DNA from: Biscogniauxia marginata
Lineage: Eukaryota > Ascomycota > Sordariomycetes > Xylariales > Xylariaceae
Direction of reading: 5' to 3'
NCBI GenBank assembly: GCA_022695795.1
Contig: MU404144.1
Coordinates: forward strand, 62,001 to 126,000
DNA length: 64,000 nt
Shown here: positions 1-12,323 of the stretch, in pieces
Layout of the letters: the number at the start of each line of letters is the position of its first letter
How positions within the stretch are numbered: position 1 is the first letter of the stretch
Position numbers and translations under genes: made by a program
The notes under the pieces: generated by a model
Databases searched by the model: none
Told to the model about the DNA's origin: nothing
The model's input: only the letters and a program-made list of their open reading frames with translations

Positions 1-370
1 TTATTTAAAATATTTAAAATAAATTTTATAAAGGTTTTAAAATAACGTTTTTTAATATTAATAAACGAGAAAAGTAAAATTAATACGTTTATAAAATGTA
101 TAATTACTTATTTTAATATTTATCTTTTTTTTTAAAATATAACGATATATATTAACGATATCATAAATAAATAAATTAAAATTATACGAAGTATTTAAAA
201 AGTTATTTTAAAGGTTTTAATAATTAACTTTTTCGAGTGCCGCTCGTTATTATTACTTTTTTTAAATAGAAATATAATAATGTTTTCGTTTGTAATAACG
301 GGCGTTAAACGCGTTTCGTTAGCCGCGGGCGGCGGCGCGGGGGTGTTCGTTATTCTTAGGACGGGGTACG
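1..370. repeat. AT-rich RIP-like repeat remnant
   Basis: The first roughly 300 bases are extremely AT-rich, dominated by TpA, with very few CpA or TpG dinucleotides while CpG is retained. No reading frame of note survives. The composition changes abruptly to normal intergenic sequence near 300-370, just after a short GC-rich patch. Loss of CpA/TpG with excess TpA is the known footprint of RIP acting on duplicated DNA, so this is inferred to be the end of an inactivated transposon or other repeat. The element type cannot be recognised, and the block continues beyond the left edge. Confidence 0.6.
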
Positions 371-612
371 ATACACCGGAATACTATAAATCAAGTTAAT
401 TAATTGAGAACTTCAATTAAAAAGGCTAAACTAAGGCATACAGGCGCAGAGCGAGGATTGAGGTCGAAAATTCTACCAGTATGGAGTCAATTTGGTTGTT
501 ATAAGAAGGATGCCTAAGGTAGGTATCCCGGGGGAGAAGACGATATCCCACTCCCTATCGCCAACCCTACCAAATAGCTCTAATCTTGTGATGTTTGTTT
601 CCTTCTAGCTAT

Positions 613-1512
613 CTATCTTTTCCTTTCAGTGACTTGATCTAGCCACCAGACATGTATCCGGATGTCGTCAGTCAACTCTGGATGAAAGCTCGTCCCAAAA
701 ACATTACCTTGCCGCAGGGCAACTATATCACCTGCTCCTTCAGGTGACACTGGACGAGCGTTCCCTGCTGCGGCTTTCTTGTTAGAATCGTGACGCCCTG
801 CAAGAATTGCCAAAATCTCAACCTTTTCCCTGGCTGGCTTGAGCTTGCCGTCCGGAACCAGTTTCGACAGGCTCACATCGTCTAACTTCCCATCGATCGA
901 TTGGATGTTAGTTAACAACTGATCTACTACAGGAGCCCGGATGAAGACGGCCGGGAAAGGAACAGCCTGAGTATCATTCATCCCGTCATTTGACGACTGC
1001 GACAGAGTTTGTGATAGGAACGGCAGTTCCAGGTTCGTCACGAAACTCTCCATTTGCCGTCCGAAATGGTTGCGGTGAACTTTGACGTCAAGTCCTCCAA
1101 TCAACTCCTGGCCTCCTCTCTTCGTAGCGCTCGCTTCCTCAGACAAGAGTATGAGTCCGGCACATGTACCCCATGTCGGTTTCTTATCGATTCTAGAACC
1201 ATAATCGATACGTCAGAAAATGCCATAGGGCAGGTAGAGTTAGGTGTGCACAAACTTGACGAATTCCCGCAATGGCTCTATCAATCCGGACTGCGCTGCC
1301 ACGAGTGATAGGGTAGTGCTCTCGCCCCCGGGTATGACTAAAGCATCGCAAGAGGCTAACTGCTCCGGAGTTCGCACCTCGATGAACTGGAAAGCCGCGT
1401 GTGTAGCCGATGCGGGAGACCGGGTCTTCGTGAGATACTTTGCCGCTTTCTGTAAAGAGCCGAGGTGCTCCGAGAAGCCTCCTTGGAGCGCCAGCACTCC
1501 GACAGTCACCAT
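613..1512 (-). CDS. PDX2: Pyridoxal 5'-phosphate synthase glutaminase subunit (PdxT/SNO family)
   Basis: Class I glutamine amidotransferase of the DXP-independent vitamin B6 pathway. It hydrolyses glutamine and passes ammonia to the PDX1 synthase. Two exons (1512-1256 and 1192-613) with a 63-bp intron (1193-1255) give about 278 residues. Joining phase 2 across the intron restores the VKIDKKPTWGTCAGL segment that holds the nucleophilic Cys. Other hallmarks are the N-terminal GVLALQGGFSEH, the PGGESTT loop, HRNHFGRQMESF, and the catalytic FHPEL His/Glu near the C-terminus. The start chosen (1512) gives the N-terminus typical of the family. A serine- and asparagine-containing insertion around the middle is longer than in bacterial PdxT, which is usual for fungi. 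The gene is divergent from PDX1, its obligate partner, across 801 bp. Confidence 0.95.
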
Positions 1513-2313
1513 CTTTGTGCGTATGACGGGGCCGTAGAACTTGCCTTTCTAGATCTGCAGAGGATTCGTAGGTAACACGGGTATGAACTTCTCTGATGCG
1601 GTCTTGAAACCAAGGGAACCTATTGCCGCTAAGCGATAAAGAATGCAAGGGGGATGCCTAGATAGGATAGGATACTACTTAGTACCTACTGTCAGGACCG
1701 TCTGCGGCTTGCTTCGGTTCAGGATATTTTGTTTTTAAGGGCTATTTCTTTTTGTTTCTTTCCGCATCCTGCGTAGAACCCTCGCCTCCGGGACCCCCGG
1801 GGCGAGGATGAGCGTATATTGTACAGCCCATACTACTGCCAGGTAGGGAGTGCCTAGTCAAAGCTGTACGGATTCCACCGAACTCGGCGGATTGTATGCG
1901 TCATGACACAGCATCCAGCTGCCAGACACCAACAACGTTCTCCAACAGTTCCCGGTTGTGGAAAAATTTTCACGCAAGCCGTGAGTCCAACACCAACTGG
2001 CCAAGGGCCGATCAGTGACTAATGTCTTGGGAAACCACCCCATTGGAGTAGGACGTTGACCTTGTCCACATATTAAGGTTATTAGTTCTCAAAGACTGAA
2101 GCAAAGGTTCTTGCGCCCTTCGATTGAACTGCTTAGCCGGTACATACCTAGTCGGCGCTGTCTGACTACTGTACACCTCTCTCTTACTCAACCTCATCGT
2201 GCCCTGTGCAACTTGAAACAGCGAAGCCCCATCATCCGGCGGCTATAGGCTTTCTTTCTTTCCAGTAAATTACGTCTTCTTGCTGGATGTTGAAGTAAAC
2301 CCGCCGAGTAATC
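1513..2313. promoter_or_regulatory. Shared divergent promoter of PDX2 and PDX1
   Basis: These 801 bp separate the start codons of two head-to-head genes whose products form one complex. There is no convincing coding content. A GC-rich stretch lies around 1780-1810. Co-regulation through a bidirectional promoter is inferred from the arrangement; no specific operator was identified. Confidence 0.6.
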
Positions 2314-3258
2314 ATGACGAACAACACCAGCGACTCTGCGACCGCGGTCTCCACCAATGGCGCCGCATCCAAGGCATCATTCACCGTCAAAGCCGGTCTG
2401 GCGCAGATGCTCAAGGGCGGCGTGATAATGGATGTTACTGATGCTGCACAGGCGCGCATCGCCGAGGATGCCGGGGCCTGTGCCGTGATGGCCCTGGAGC
2501 GCGTGCCGGCGGATATCAGGGCCGAGGGCGGCGTGGCGCGCATGTCGGACCCGGGTAAGATCAAGGAGATACAGGAGGCCGTCACGATCCCCGTCATGGC
2601 GAAGGCGCGCATCGGCCACTTCGTCGAGTGCCAGATCCTCGAGGCCCTGGGCGTCGACTATATCGATGAGAGCGAGGTCCTGACGCCCGCCGACGACCAA
2701 TTCCACGTCGAGAAGGCCGGATTCAGCGTGCCCTTCGTGTGTGGCTGTCGTAACCTGCCCGAGGCTCTGAGGCGAATCGCCGAGGGCGCGGCCATGATCC
2801 GGACTAAGGGCGAGGCGGGCACCGGGGACGTCGTCGAGGCCGTCAAGCACATGCGGACTGTCAACCGCGATATTGCGAGAGCGAGGGCGGCATTGCAGGA
2901 GGGTGGTGATCTCGCTATCAGAGCTTTGGCGAGGGAATTCGGCGTTGATGCCGCACTGCTGAAGCAGACTGCCGAGCTGGGCTGTCTGCCCGTGGTCAAT
3001 TTCGCTGCGGGAGGCGTGGCAACGCCGGCGGATGCGGCGTTGATGATGCAGCTGGGCTGCGATGGCGTCTTTGTTGGAAGTGGCATTTTCAAGTCTGGCG
3101 ACGCGGCCAAGCGAGCTAAGGCCATTGTGAGGGCCACCACCCACTTCCGCGACGCGAAGGTCTTAGCAGAATGCAGCGAGGGCCTCGGTGAGGCAATGGT
3201 TGGCATCAGCGTCAGCAGCATGAAACCTGAACAGAAGCTGGCTGGACGAGGGTGGTGA
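2314..3258 (+). CDS. PDX1: Pyridoxal 5'-phosphate synthase catalytic subunit (PdxS/SNZ family)
   Basis: Builds PLP from ribose 5-phosphate, glyceraldehyde 3-phosphate and ammonia supplied by PDX2; the family forms a dodecameric (beta-alpha)8-barrel core. Intronless, 314 residues, the usual length. The barrel begins at [19 protein letters not shown]. The [11 protein letters not shown] segment, the first lysine region MAKARIGHF, the second lysine region [10 protein letters not shown], and the phosphate-binding [10 protein letters not shown] and GVFVGSGIF loops are all present in order. The first 22 residues are a low-complexity Ser/Thr/Ala leader seen in fungal members. No defect is visible. 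High GC at third positions suggests strong expression. Confidence 0.97.
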   Translation: MTNNTSDSATAVSTNGAASKASFTVKAGLAQMLKGGVIMDVTDAAQARIAEDAGACAVMALERVPADIRAEGGVARMSDPGKIKEIQEAVTIPVMAKARIGHFVECQILEALGVDYIDESEVLTPADDQFHVEKAGFSVPFVCGCRNLPEALRRIAEGAAMIRTKGEAGTGDVVEAVKHMRTVNRDIARARAALQEGGDLAIRALAREFGVDAALLKQTAELGCLPVVNFAAGGVATPADAALMMQLGCDGVFVGSGIFKSGDAAKRAKAIVRATTHFRDAKVLAECSEGLGEAMVGISVSSMKPEQKLAGRGW

Positions 3259-3477
3259 TCGTGCAGATCGTGGAGATCATGTCTCTTATTCGATTGTGAG
3301 AGCAACTTGACGGGAGTCTCGAGCGTGCACTCATATAAATCAACATTGTGTCCATTATTATTTCAGACATGTCTTCCACCAGGAACTAGGTGCATCATAA
3401 TCTAGACCCCTGTACAACCATGAAGTCGCATAGAAAGCCTCTACTAGCCATTTTCCCTGCTCCCCTTTATTGTTTGC

Positions 3478-4370
3478 TCACGCCGGCAGTCCATTCCAAA
3501 TTGCGTAGCTGAGTGTCTCATTAGGTGTGAACCAGGAGCTCAAATAGGGCTTCTCTCGGATGACCAAGTCTGCAACTATGCGACCAAACACTACAGTTCC
3601 ATAATCATTCAAGTGTGTAGTATCCTTCTTGTCATCGCCCCAGTTGTATTCCCATGCAGCAGCCTTGCCAATCGCATTGACGTACTTCAAGCTTGCTGCG
3701 TTGAGGTCGATTACGGTTGAATTCGTAGCCTTGGCTGCCGCAATAGCCGCCAAGCGCTCGTTGTGCAGCGAATCGGTGGCATTATGGTCTTCACCACTAG
3801 GAAAGACACGGCGGGTGAGTGAGGAGGTTAGAAGCTGAGGACATGAATTTAGCTTGTGGATAGCTGAAGAGCAGGAGTTTTGTTATCTGCACCTACCGGT
3901 GTACCGCCCAGAGACTGTACTTCCTTGGCAAATTTGATGAGGTTCTCCTGATATATATCAAATGGGACGCCGTTCTCAGCTTTCTGATCGTTGTGCCCGA
4001 ACTTTCGTAGTGATATATAAGTGTCAGTCCTAAAATATTTAATTACAAGACCCATAGCATTAGCTTCACTCACACTTATTGTTACATAACAGTCATACTT
4101 GTCTGCGTTATCTCTCAGGTGTGTCGTAATATTCAACCAGTTACCGCCCGCAACATACGACACTGTCGTAGCACCGCTCTTCCCAATGTTAACACCCCAG
4201 GCCGTACTGATGAGCGGCGCTAGGAACCCGTCGCCCCAGCCGCCGTTATACGCCGTAGTAGAGTCACCCGCGAGGAAAAATGCCGGAGGCCTAGCTTTGT
4301 ACTGGTGTGCCGTTGGTATAGATGAGGCCAGGACGGCGCCGGTTACAATTCCGAGCCACAATTGAAGCAT
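3478..4370 (-). CDS. Secreted GDSL/SGNH esterase, rhamnogalacturonan acetylesterase-like (CE12)
   Basis: Predicted to remove acetyl groups from the rhamnogalacturonan backbone of pectin outside the cell. Three exons (4370-4074, 4001-3897, 3834-3478) give 252 residues; introns are 4002-4073 and 3835-3896. An N-terminal hydrophobic stretch ending near Ala-Ser-Ser looks like a signal peptide. The SGNH blocks are visible: FFLAGDSTTA with GGWGDGFL (nucleophile Ser), GGNWLN, FGHNDQKA (restored only after splicing), and the C-terminal DTTHLNDYG Asp/His pair. Length and blocks match Aspergillus-type rhamnogalacturonan acetylesterases. It is convergent with PDX1 across 219 bp. Exact substrate is inferred from family resemblance. 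Confidence 0.88.
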
Positions 4371-4987
4371 GGTAGGTACGTGGCTGTGTAGATAGCAATC
4401 TGATTATATATCAATCCTGTACCGAGGTATTTATCTTGCATGTAGCCAAGACCAGAGCCTCGCCATACCTCCCGATATATATATTTGCAGATGGCTCATG
4501 GAGTATGGAGATGGGACTATTCCAACAGCGAAAACTTCCGGAAATTATCCGCCTTGTTATAGGAGGCCTATCGCACGAGCTTTATTCATGTCAAGGTTGT
4601 AACCTCTTCGCAACATCGTGTACCGAGGCTAGAGTAGGGTTGTATTGTTGGCCGGTTTTTGGACGCATTGGCGCGCAGTCCCCCTTCCCCCCCAAAACAT
4701 TACCCCCGCAGGATCCGTAGTCTTCCTCAGATCCAATCCCCGCCCTCGCTAAGTAGAAGAGAAACCTGGGTATTCTTGCCGGAGTATAGCAACTATGGCT
4801 TTGGGAATAGTTTGGGTCCCGGGTCCCTGGCTTATGAGTCGTTATCAATTCTTGGATCCGGGTATTCGCTAGCACGTTGTCTGAGTTAATATGCGGCTCG
4901 AGCATTAACACCACTTGCACGGGTATCTTTGCAAATTTCATACGTCCTCGTATATGTGGCCGATATTACGCATTGGCTATTCCTTCC
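4371..4987. other. Intergenic, no gene recognised
   Basis: Promoter side of the acetylesterase and 3' side of the membrane-protein gene. Small open frames exist but show no recognisable protein features. Confidence 0.5.
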
Positions 4988-5967
4988 TCATCTCGAAGTG
5001 GTTCGCCATCGCCCATCCAACTCAGCAGGTTCACGCTCTGTTTCTAACTCCTGAGGATTGGGCGCGTGCACATTTGGCAGAATGCTCTGCCCAGTATATA
5101 TCGTCGTAGGGCTAGGGCCGTAGCCGAGCGAGCCTTGATAGTCGGACCCAGGATACTGCACCACGGGCATACTAGCATGTTGATGTTCACCCACGACTTG
5201 CTGCTGTCTGTTGCGTCTTCGTATCAACATCGTTGCGGCGAATGCCCCGAGCGCTAGACCCGCCAAAGCGGCACCGACCCCGATTCCTGCCTGCGCTCCT
5301 GTTGAGAGCCCCGTGCTGAATACTGGAGCGGGAGACGCACTTGATGTTGCACCAGCCATCGCTATTGAGGTGGTTGAGGTCTCTGTCGAGGTCTCTGGCC
5401 CAAGGGTCGTTTGGCTGCGCTGGCCGATCTTGTACTCGAATCTGTCACTGTTCGACCCAAGGATGGCTTCATGACCCGGCCGAAGGTTGAACCAACAGGC
5501 AGAACTAGCATCCGTCCAGTCTAGAACTGTAGGTACTGTCCCATTGTAAGGGGTGACCTCATCTAATTTCTTGGCTTGAGTAGCGTTAGATTTTAGGTTG
5601 CAATATACACTACTATGTGCTAATTGCCTCTTAGGAGGCACGCCGTGTTGTGACTCCATGGTGACAGATCAATATGCCCGTGACGAGGAAAAGAAGGAAA
5701 ACGGCTCAGTCAAAGTAGGGGAGATTACTCACGTATCGTGTTCCCAACGTCATCAAGGCAGAAGGTGTATAGGAATGGACCGGAGAAATTCGACGTGTAA
5801 GTGACTTGTACTGTATCCAAATAATAAAAAGTTAGCCCTTCTGTTGGATACTGCCATGTGACTCCATTAGTATTTTCAGCAATTGTCCGACAAACTAGCC
5901 AAAGACCCCATACAGCGCGGACTGGGAAGGGTCTCGCTTTCATCGTCGCATGTTCCGCTGGTGACAC
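4988..5967 (-). CDS. Single-pass membrane protein with signal peptide, function unknown
   Basis: Two exons (5967-5733 and 5619-4988, intron 5620-5732) give 288 residues, or 280 if the second ATG at 5943 is used; the second start places the hydrophobic signal-like segment nearer the N-terminus. The extracellular part contains GLTFYYLDTVQVTYTSNFSG and several Cys and Asn-X-Ser/Thr sites. A Ser/Thr-rich stretch is followed by one strong transmembrane helix (AGIGVGAALAGLALGAFAA) and a stop-transfer Arg cluster (IRRRNR). The cytoplasmic tail is rich in Pro, Gln, Tyr and Glu. The layout resembles fungal surface sensors or Glyco/mucin-like membrane proteins, but no named domain is recognised. The intron boundary was chosen to keep frame (phase 1) and is less certain than the two coding blocks. 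Confidence 0.65.
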
Positions 5968-7801
5968 GCTGTGATAATTTGTACGAGGGTGGACGATAGT
6001 AAATCGGGATAACGAAGTTGGAAATTAAGGAGGGCGCGAGAAAACACAACAGGTGGATGATCAAGTTCAATTCGAGTCAACACCAAGCAATAAAAATTAA
6101 TGCCAAGGATGCCTACCAACCGTAGGTGTTTAGCTGTCTTACCTGATCCTAACTTCACTCTTGAACCTGACCAAATTGGTTGCTTAAATTAAAAATATAA
6201 CAAGATCCTTGCAGTATGATCGTGGGGGCCGGCAAGTTGGGTATCAAGCCTGCCATGCGGCTCAAGGCCAAACTTGACCGAATCCTATGTAATAGTCTAT
6301 GAAAGTATCACGGCTCTCTACAGCTGTATAGTTGGGAAGGCTGTCGGTTTCTCGAAATTCGGTGAGGGTTAACATGGCAGATGGTGCGTGAACATACATA
6401 TCTACATGGTAGCATTGGCGCTTTCAGAACCCCGCCCTGCCCGTCCTTCGCAATTAAGATCAATGATAAGTGTTCCTTCGCATGCTCAAATTCGGTTGGT
6501 TGATGTTTTGTCTGCAATTAAAATCCCATACGAACCTTGCTTTCAGCTCTATAGTGCATGTAACCCTCTTGCAGGATTACATGTAATTAGGCGTGTATAT
6601 ACATATCTCCCGGATTGTACCCCATAGATATCCATAAGCATCATTGGTATTCTGCCAGGTCACGGTTGAACTGCATTGCACCCGCAATTGCTCAATAAAT
6701 GCCCTACGAGATCGCCCAGTTTACGGGGAAACGAGGACCCTTGAAAGCTCACCAAGTATCTATAGAACTTGCCTAGATGGAACACATATAGACGAGGAAT
6801 CATCTCAGTTCAGCTCCAAAAATACCACTTGCCAAGGTTCGCAACACGGGCCATTGGCTAGCTGAATACCCTTCCTGACATAGCTAACAATGCTGACGCC
6901 AGCCTGCGTCTTGACCAGATTCGGCTTCCTCCCCGGCGCGGAATTCGCCAGTTGGCTATTCCAATTCGACAACAACACCCAAAAAGAGGAGCTAAAGACC
7001 GTATATGTAACCAAATTATTCGCTGTTCCGGTAGGAAATAAACGAAACTTATGTGTAGCTATGTTGGTAGGTACGTACGTAAGTGAAGGCAAAGTAACGA
7101 AATAACGATATGAAAGATAAGGGTGAGACTGGTGTAATATTGATGTCTAAGGGAGGAAGTATCTACTGAGGGTTCGTGCGGAAGGCACGAACCTTATATG
7201 ATACTGGGTACCTAGGTATAAGGTTACATAGGTACAAGGATACATAGTTACTTCCTTGTTGGTGACAACCCGTAGGTGTTTGTCAATCAACCATCAAGCT
7301 ATAAGGCGAGGTCAAGCCTGTACGAAGAAGGTAAACAGGGAGGAAGGTGTATCGCGTACCTACTTGATCGTGGAACTTGTTCCCATAGATGGCGACATAG
7401 GTAGTCACTTCAAGGGAACTGTTGTTATCGATCGAGATGTTGGTGATGACGGCACTCAACCAAACTGTGGAATCGGAGATCACGGATTACACCACGGTTG
7501 TGCCTCTTGGGAAATTCATAACTAGCGCATGTAAGAGTTACGGTTTTAAGCATAATTTGATTAAGGTTGTTATTAGACTTGTGGGCCGGTCCGCAGTTTA
7601 TCCGAATTAGAGTAGTTTTCCCCGCGTCTGCGCTTAGCTAGCTTTTCAATGAATCAACCACTTTTAAAACCCATTCCTTTCGTTGTTGGTTGGTGATAGA
7701 ACAGACTATCAAATGGCCATGGTTTTAAGGAGTATAATTTAAGCTGACTCTATACCACCTCGGACACCGATTGGAGATATTGTAAGAAGAACAGTACCAC
7801 G
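5968..7801. other. Intergenic, 1.8 kb, no gene recognised
   Basis: Open frames here are under 100 codons on both strands, without known motifs or coherent splice structure. TAGGTACCTAGGTA-type short motifs occur near 7205-7250. Confidence 0.45.
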
Positions 7802-10632
7802 TTATGCGTAGATACTTTCAGTCCAGGAATTGACCTGTAATCCTGTCTCCGCCATGTTCACATTTTCTAAATAGTCTAGTGGCATCCACACGAGATGACC
7901 TTTGATCTGGTCCAACTTCTTACGTACGTCTTCTGCCGGTAAGAATCTATCAAAGACGTGTCCTGGCTTGACCCCCTTGGGCGGTAGGTAAGTATTATAA
8001 TCGTCGAATGTTTTCACTGCATCGATATTAGAACTTGGTTATTCACAAATGCTAGTAGGTGCCATTATCATATGCTTACCATGGTCATCCGGGTCTGCAT
8101 GGAATACGTGCCTGAAGACTTCGGTGTTCGTTGTGGCATTGGTGGTCCACATGTTCCAGAGGTCGTCACTCAGTGGGTCTTCGACAAATTTGTAGCTGTC
8201 GTCCCTATCCCAAATGTCGTTTGGCGAATCTTCTCCAGGCGGTTGAGCGTTCGGATCGTTGCTTGCATCATTTTCCTGTGGGGGCAGTAACCCTAGGTGT
8301 TCCCGCCAGAGGTATCGCCGGAGGGTAGCCGCATGTCTCCCTGCCTGAAATGCGTTCCCATCCATTACACTCTCGATCTTGTCGGTGTCCTCCATGACAA
8401 TCGATAATTCACTGTCATGATTACCCTGTTGACTGCGATCATTGAGATTACTCGAACCACAGACTGTGATACGATCATCCACGATAAGGAGCTTCGCGTG
8501 AATATAGAGCTCTTCCTGAATCCAGTTCTCGACCTCCTCCTGAGGTTCACCCTCCCAAAGCTCATCCGATAACTTTCCAGTATCGGCCATGGCGTGATGT
8601 GCTACGCTGAAGGCGGACTTAGTCTCCTGGCCCTCCTCCCTGGCCTCTTCAAAACGGCGTCTGGCGTCCTGGCTCGAGGTATTCTCCTTATTCTGCTTCC
8701 GGTCTTCGGCCTTGCTCATATGCTCATCATGTCCACCTTCGGCCTCCGCGGCGCCATGGATGCCCTGGGCCATTATCTCTTCGGCCTCAGCGCGTTGCAC
8801 CTGCTGGTACTTGACGCCAGAGATCTCTTCCTGTTTCTTGACAGCGGGGGTTCTGTTGAGACGGTCATAGGATCGTAGGTTGAAGAAGAAGATGTGGTTT
8901 GTCGGATTAACGCCCTGAGCCCGGATTTGGCCAAATATTGAATGCTCGCCACGGCAGATAGACTTGTACTGATAGTCCATAATCGCACGGGTCCCCGTAG
9001 CAGCATCATCGCGAAGATCTCCTGCAAATCCAGGTACGGCAGGAATGACGATAATGACGCGGAATTTGCGACACTCTTTTCCAGCTCTAACGCATGCGTC
9101 AACAATTGCTCTCCCAATAGTGTTGTGGACCGGAGACTGCTGATCCCCGGTGGCTGTAATGAAGAACTGATTCTCGATATAAACATAATGCTGCGCGTTA
9201 CGAATGATCTCCGAGTACGCATTCTGGATGCTGTGATCTGTCAGAATGCCGCTAGACCAATCGGCGCTCGACCGGACAACCTGCGCGTGTACGGTTCCTC
9301 GGTTGTTGAGGTTCTTCGCCTCGAGGGGTGTAAAGGGGTGAATGATATATTCTCCGACTGGATGTGTTGGTCGCTGCACGCCGACTAGATTCTCGTCTTC
9401 TCCCTCTCGGCCTCTCAGTATAATCCAGTCGTATTTAGCATTGCGCTTATACTTGTCGCGCTTCACAAAGTTCCAACGCAGGACAAAATGCTCCGCAATA
9501 TCATAGACGCAGGGCCCAATGACACCCATGGCGACATCGTGCCAGGGCATACGACCGTATTCCGCCTTACTCAGTTCATTCTGCATCCAATCCTGCACGT
9601 TCTTGAAATCCATAACGCGGTTGTTGTTGAAGTCCTGGCCGGGCCACATTTCGTTAGCAACTCCTTCAGGGTGCATGTCCGAGAGCGGGTGCTGGTGATT
9701 GTCCCAACGGCCGAAACATAAATCAAGACCCCCGATAAAAGCTAGCTCATAATCGACGATGATGAATTTCTCATGGTGCGCCCAGTAAAAGGTCATGTCT
9801 GCGGCGTTTTCGAGAACATTGTGATCGGGGTGGCGCATGACGTTGATATTGCCATAACCCGGAGAGCCCTCAGGGCAGAGGCTCTGTAAGGCATGTTTCG
9901 TGTGCTGAGAGTTGCAGGTGATGGCTGCCTCGACTTCACGATAGACAATAATATAGATCTTGACACCAGCCTCGGCACGACGCTTCAGAATTTGATCTAG
10001 GCGCCATTCTTGATTGAAATATGGCGGCCTCCGCATGAAAAGCTCGGGAGAAAGCCACCAATCAGCAATGTAGATAGATTCCTTGGCCTGCTCCAGAGCT
10101 TCCGACACAGCCTGTGGTTTGGATAAGTCTTAGGAGCAAGGGGGTTGTATGGTGGGTAGCTAGACGGCTTACCCAGAAATAGTCCCTCCCATCGACATAC
10201 CACTTGACCAAGTTCCCATCGCGCTCGGGAAAGTAGGAATTGAAGCGATTTTGCTCGGCAATCTTGCTGCGCTTTTCATCGCAGGCCTTCTCATGTTCCT
10301 CGTCGTGGCGGTGTTCTGGATTGAACTAGAAGACCAAGTTTCCATGTTAACAAGGTCAATTGATGAAGCGGGGTTCATTTACAAGGAGGTAAGGTGAAGA
10401 TAGTAAGTACATAGTCAGTGTGGATAAGGAGCCGAGCTTACGAGGTTTCCGAATTTTCCAAGCTTGTGTCTATCGAATGAAGAGTTAGACAACGATAATT
10501 CCAAATCGAACATATAAAGTATATATTCATATAGACGTACTTCGTGTGGATCAGTTCGACTTTAGCGTCGTGCAGATGGCTGTCCTTCAACTTGTCCTTC
10601 AGATCCCTGAACTTATCGGCGAATCCAGACAT
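7802..10632 (-). CDS. Phospholipase D (two HKD motifs)
   Basis: Hydrolyses phosphatidylcholine-type lipids to phosphatidic acid. Five exons: 10632-10541, 10469-10442, 10325-10173, 10111-8080 and 8016-7802, giving 839 residues; the 28-bp second exon is supported by phase on both sides. Motif 1 is HEKFIIVD (His204, Lys206, Asp211) followed by FIGGLDLCFGRWD; motif 2 is HAKLLIVDD (His629, Lys631, Asp636) followed by GSSNLNDRSQQGNHDSE. A highly charged Glu/Lys-rich linker at about 517-592 separates the halves. No PX or PH domain is visible, so it is the short fungal type rather than a full Spo14. The N-terminus is an amphipathic, Lys-rich helix. The last exon is needed to complete the HADPDDHVKTFDDY segment. 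Both catalytic motifs are intact. Confidence 0.92.
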
Positions 10633-12323
10633 AATAGCAAACTCTGGAGCTGGGTTGCCGCGAGACTTGGTTCGAGAAGCGTCACTACGAGGGGACCAAA
10701 CGATGGAGGAAATAGTGAATTGGGATATGGGGTATTGTCTGTCTGCCGACGCCGAAGAATGAAGTGCGAGGTGAGGAAGGCCAGGAAGGTGTGGGCGGCG
10801 TTGATGATGTATTTAGATGGTAGGAAGTTCGTCATAGGTCTAGGTCTAGCCCTGCTGGTGGTACCTTGTACAACTTGATATGTATGTACCTAGTTAGTAG
10901 GGCAAGGCTAAGGTGACGTTGAAAGCAGGTTCTGGAGTGCATGTATGTAGTAGCCTTTGTACATAAGCTGTACGGGGCACAGAGGTATCTCTCCCGCTCG
11001 AGGCTCGTCAGCCGCTGAGCCAGCTGGGTTAGACGTTACCTATAGGTGGTGCCGGTAAGCGGGAAATGAGCCAATCGTCTAGTGATCACACACGATGAGA
11101 CGGGTGTTGCCGGGGGAGTGAAGTCTATGATTGGAAGGTTCGCCTTAGGAAGGAAAACCAAGTGAATATTGCATCAAAGATGGTTCCTTGTTTCCTGGGC
11201 CGAACTCGAGTTGAACAGGCGAATGACGTCAGCCCTGCTTTCCTTACCGGTTTCCTACCTAAGGTACCCTTTTTAGTCTCTACCTATGTAACCTGTGCAT
11301 CAAATGCCCAATGGCATTCTTTATTTCAATGTTGTTTGTTTGTCTGCTTGCACACAATGCCATACCTAAGTAGCCCAGGCCGCTTTCGGATTTAATCAGA
11401 TCATCGGTCCATCTAGAAATATTAATCCAAGCTGGTTGCATGGTAAAATTCACACATGCAAAAGTACCTAATAGTTGCTTTGCTTAGCGTCCACTATCTA
11501 AGGTAATAGAGATGATGGCGATGTGGTGAAATAGCGACACGGCTAGGTCGGCACTTCAACCTCGTAACAAATATTAGTATTATTATTATTATTATCATGA
11601 ATAATTTGTGCCTACAGGTTGCCAATACAGATAGACAGACAGACAGAGAGAGGGGAGAAGAGAGAGAGAGATGATATAAGACAAATGATTAATATAAACC
11701 ATGTTAAGCATCTACTCCTCAAATGGGAATATTAATCATCAATAGACGAATAGAGTTGGTGAAAGTTGTTGCTGAGATTCTAAGATCTGATAAGGCGTTT
11801 GTTTTACTAGGAGGAATGTTGCGTTGCGTTCAATACCTAAGAACCTTACCTAATGGAAGAGATCTCAGGTACCTATGGAACCCCGCCTCCCTACCCTACC
11901 TGCCTTAGGTACCTACTAGGTTAGCCGCCTTGTCTGTGGCTTGCCTGCCATTCCACCCGACCCCGCCTGCAGTGGACCTGACGGGACCTGGGCATGTTTA
12001 CCCCTCGTCAAGCCACGAACCCCCCCAAGGTACGTGAGGAGTACCTGTAGGGTTACCTGGTAGCTCCTGGAAGCCCGAAGCTTGTTAGCTCTCTAGGTAG
12101 GTACCCAAGGTACAATCCTTGGGTATGTATCTGCTTTCTCTTTCTTTCTCTATAGCATTGACCGCCTATTCTCCTTTTTGGGTTTCGAATCCCGCTCTCT
12201 CTCTCCCTCTCCTCTTCTTCAAACTCCCAAGGCACATCTAGACAACCAAATCGATTTGTCTGCGATTCTCTGATTCGTTCTTCGTTTCGGTATCGTGTCT
12301 ACTATCCCGCCACTTCGCAGAAA
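10633..12323. other. Divergent intergenic region between phospholipase D and het-c2-like gene
   Basis: These 1.7 kb hold promoters for both flanking genes and no recognised gene. Near 11850-12120 there are many TAGGTACC/CCTAGGTA motifs. Two strongly pyrimidine-rich tracts (about 12130-12160 and 12195-12225) lie just upstream of the het-c2-like start, as in many filamentous fungal core promoters. Confidence 0.5.
11578..11671. repeat. Microsatellites: TAT/ATT run then GACA/GA run
   Basis: A trinucleotide run of TAT at about 11578-11595 is followed by a GACA tetranucleotide tract grading into GA dinucleotides at about 11630-11671. Both are simple repeats in noncoding DNA. Confidence 0.85.
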
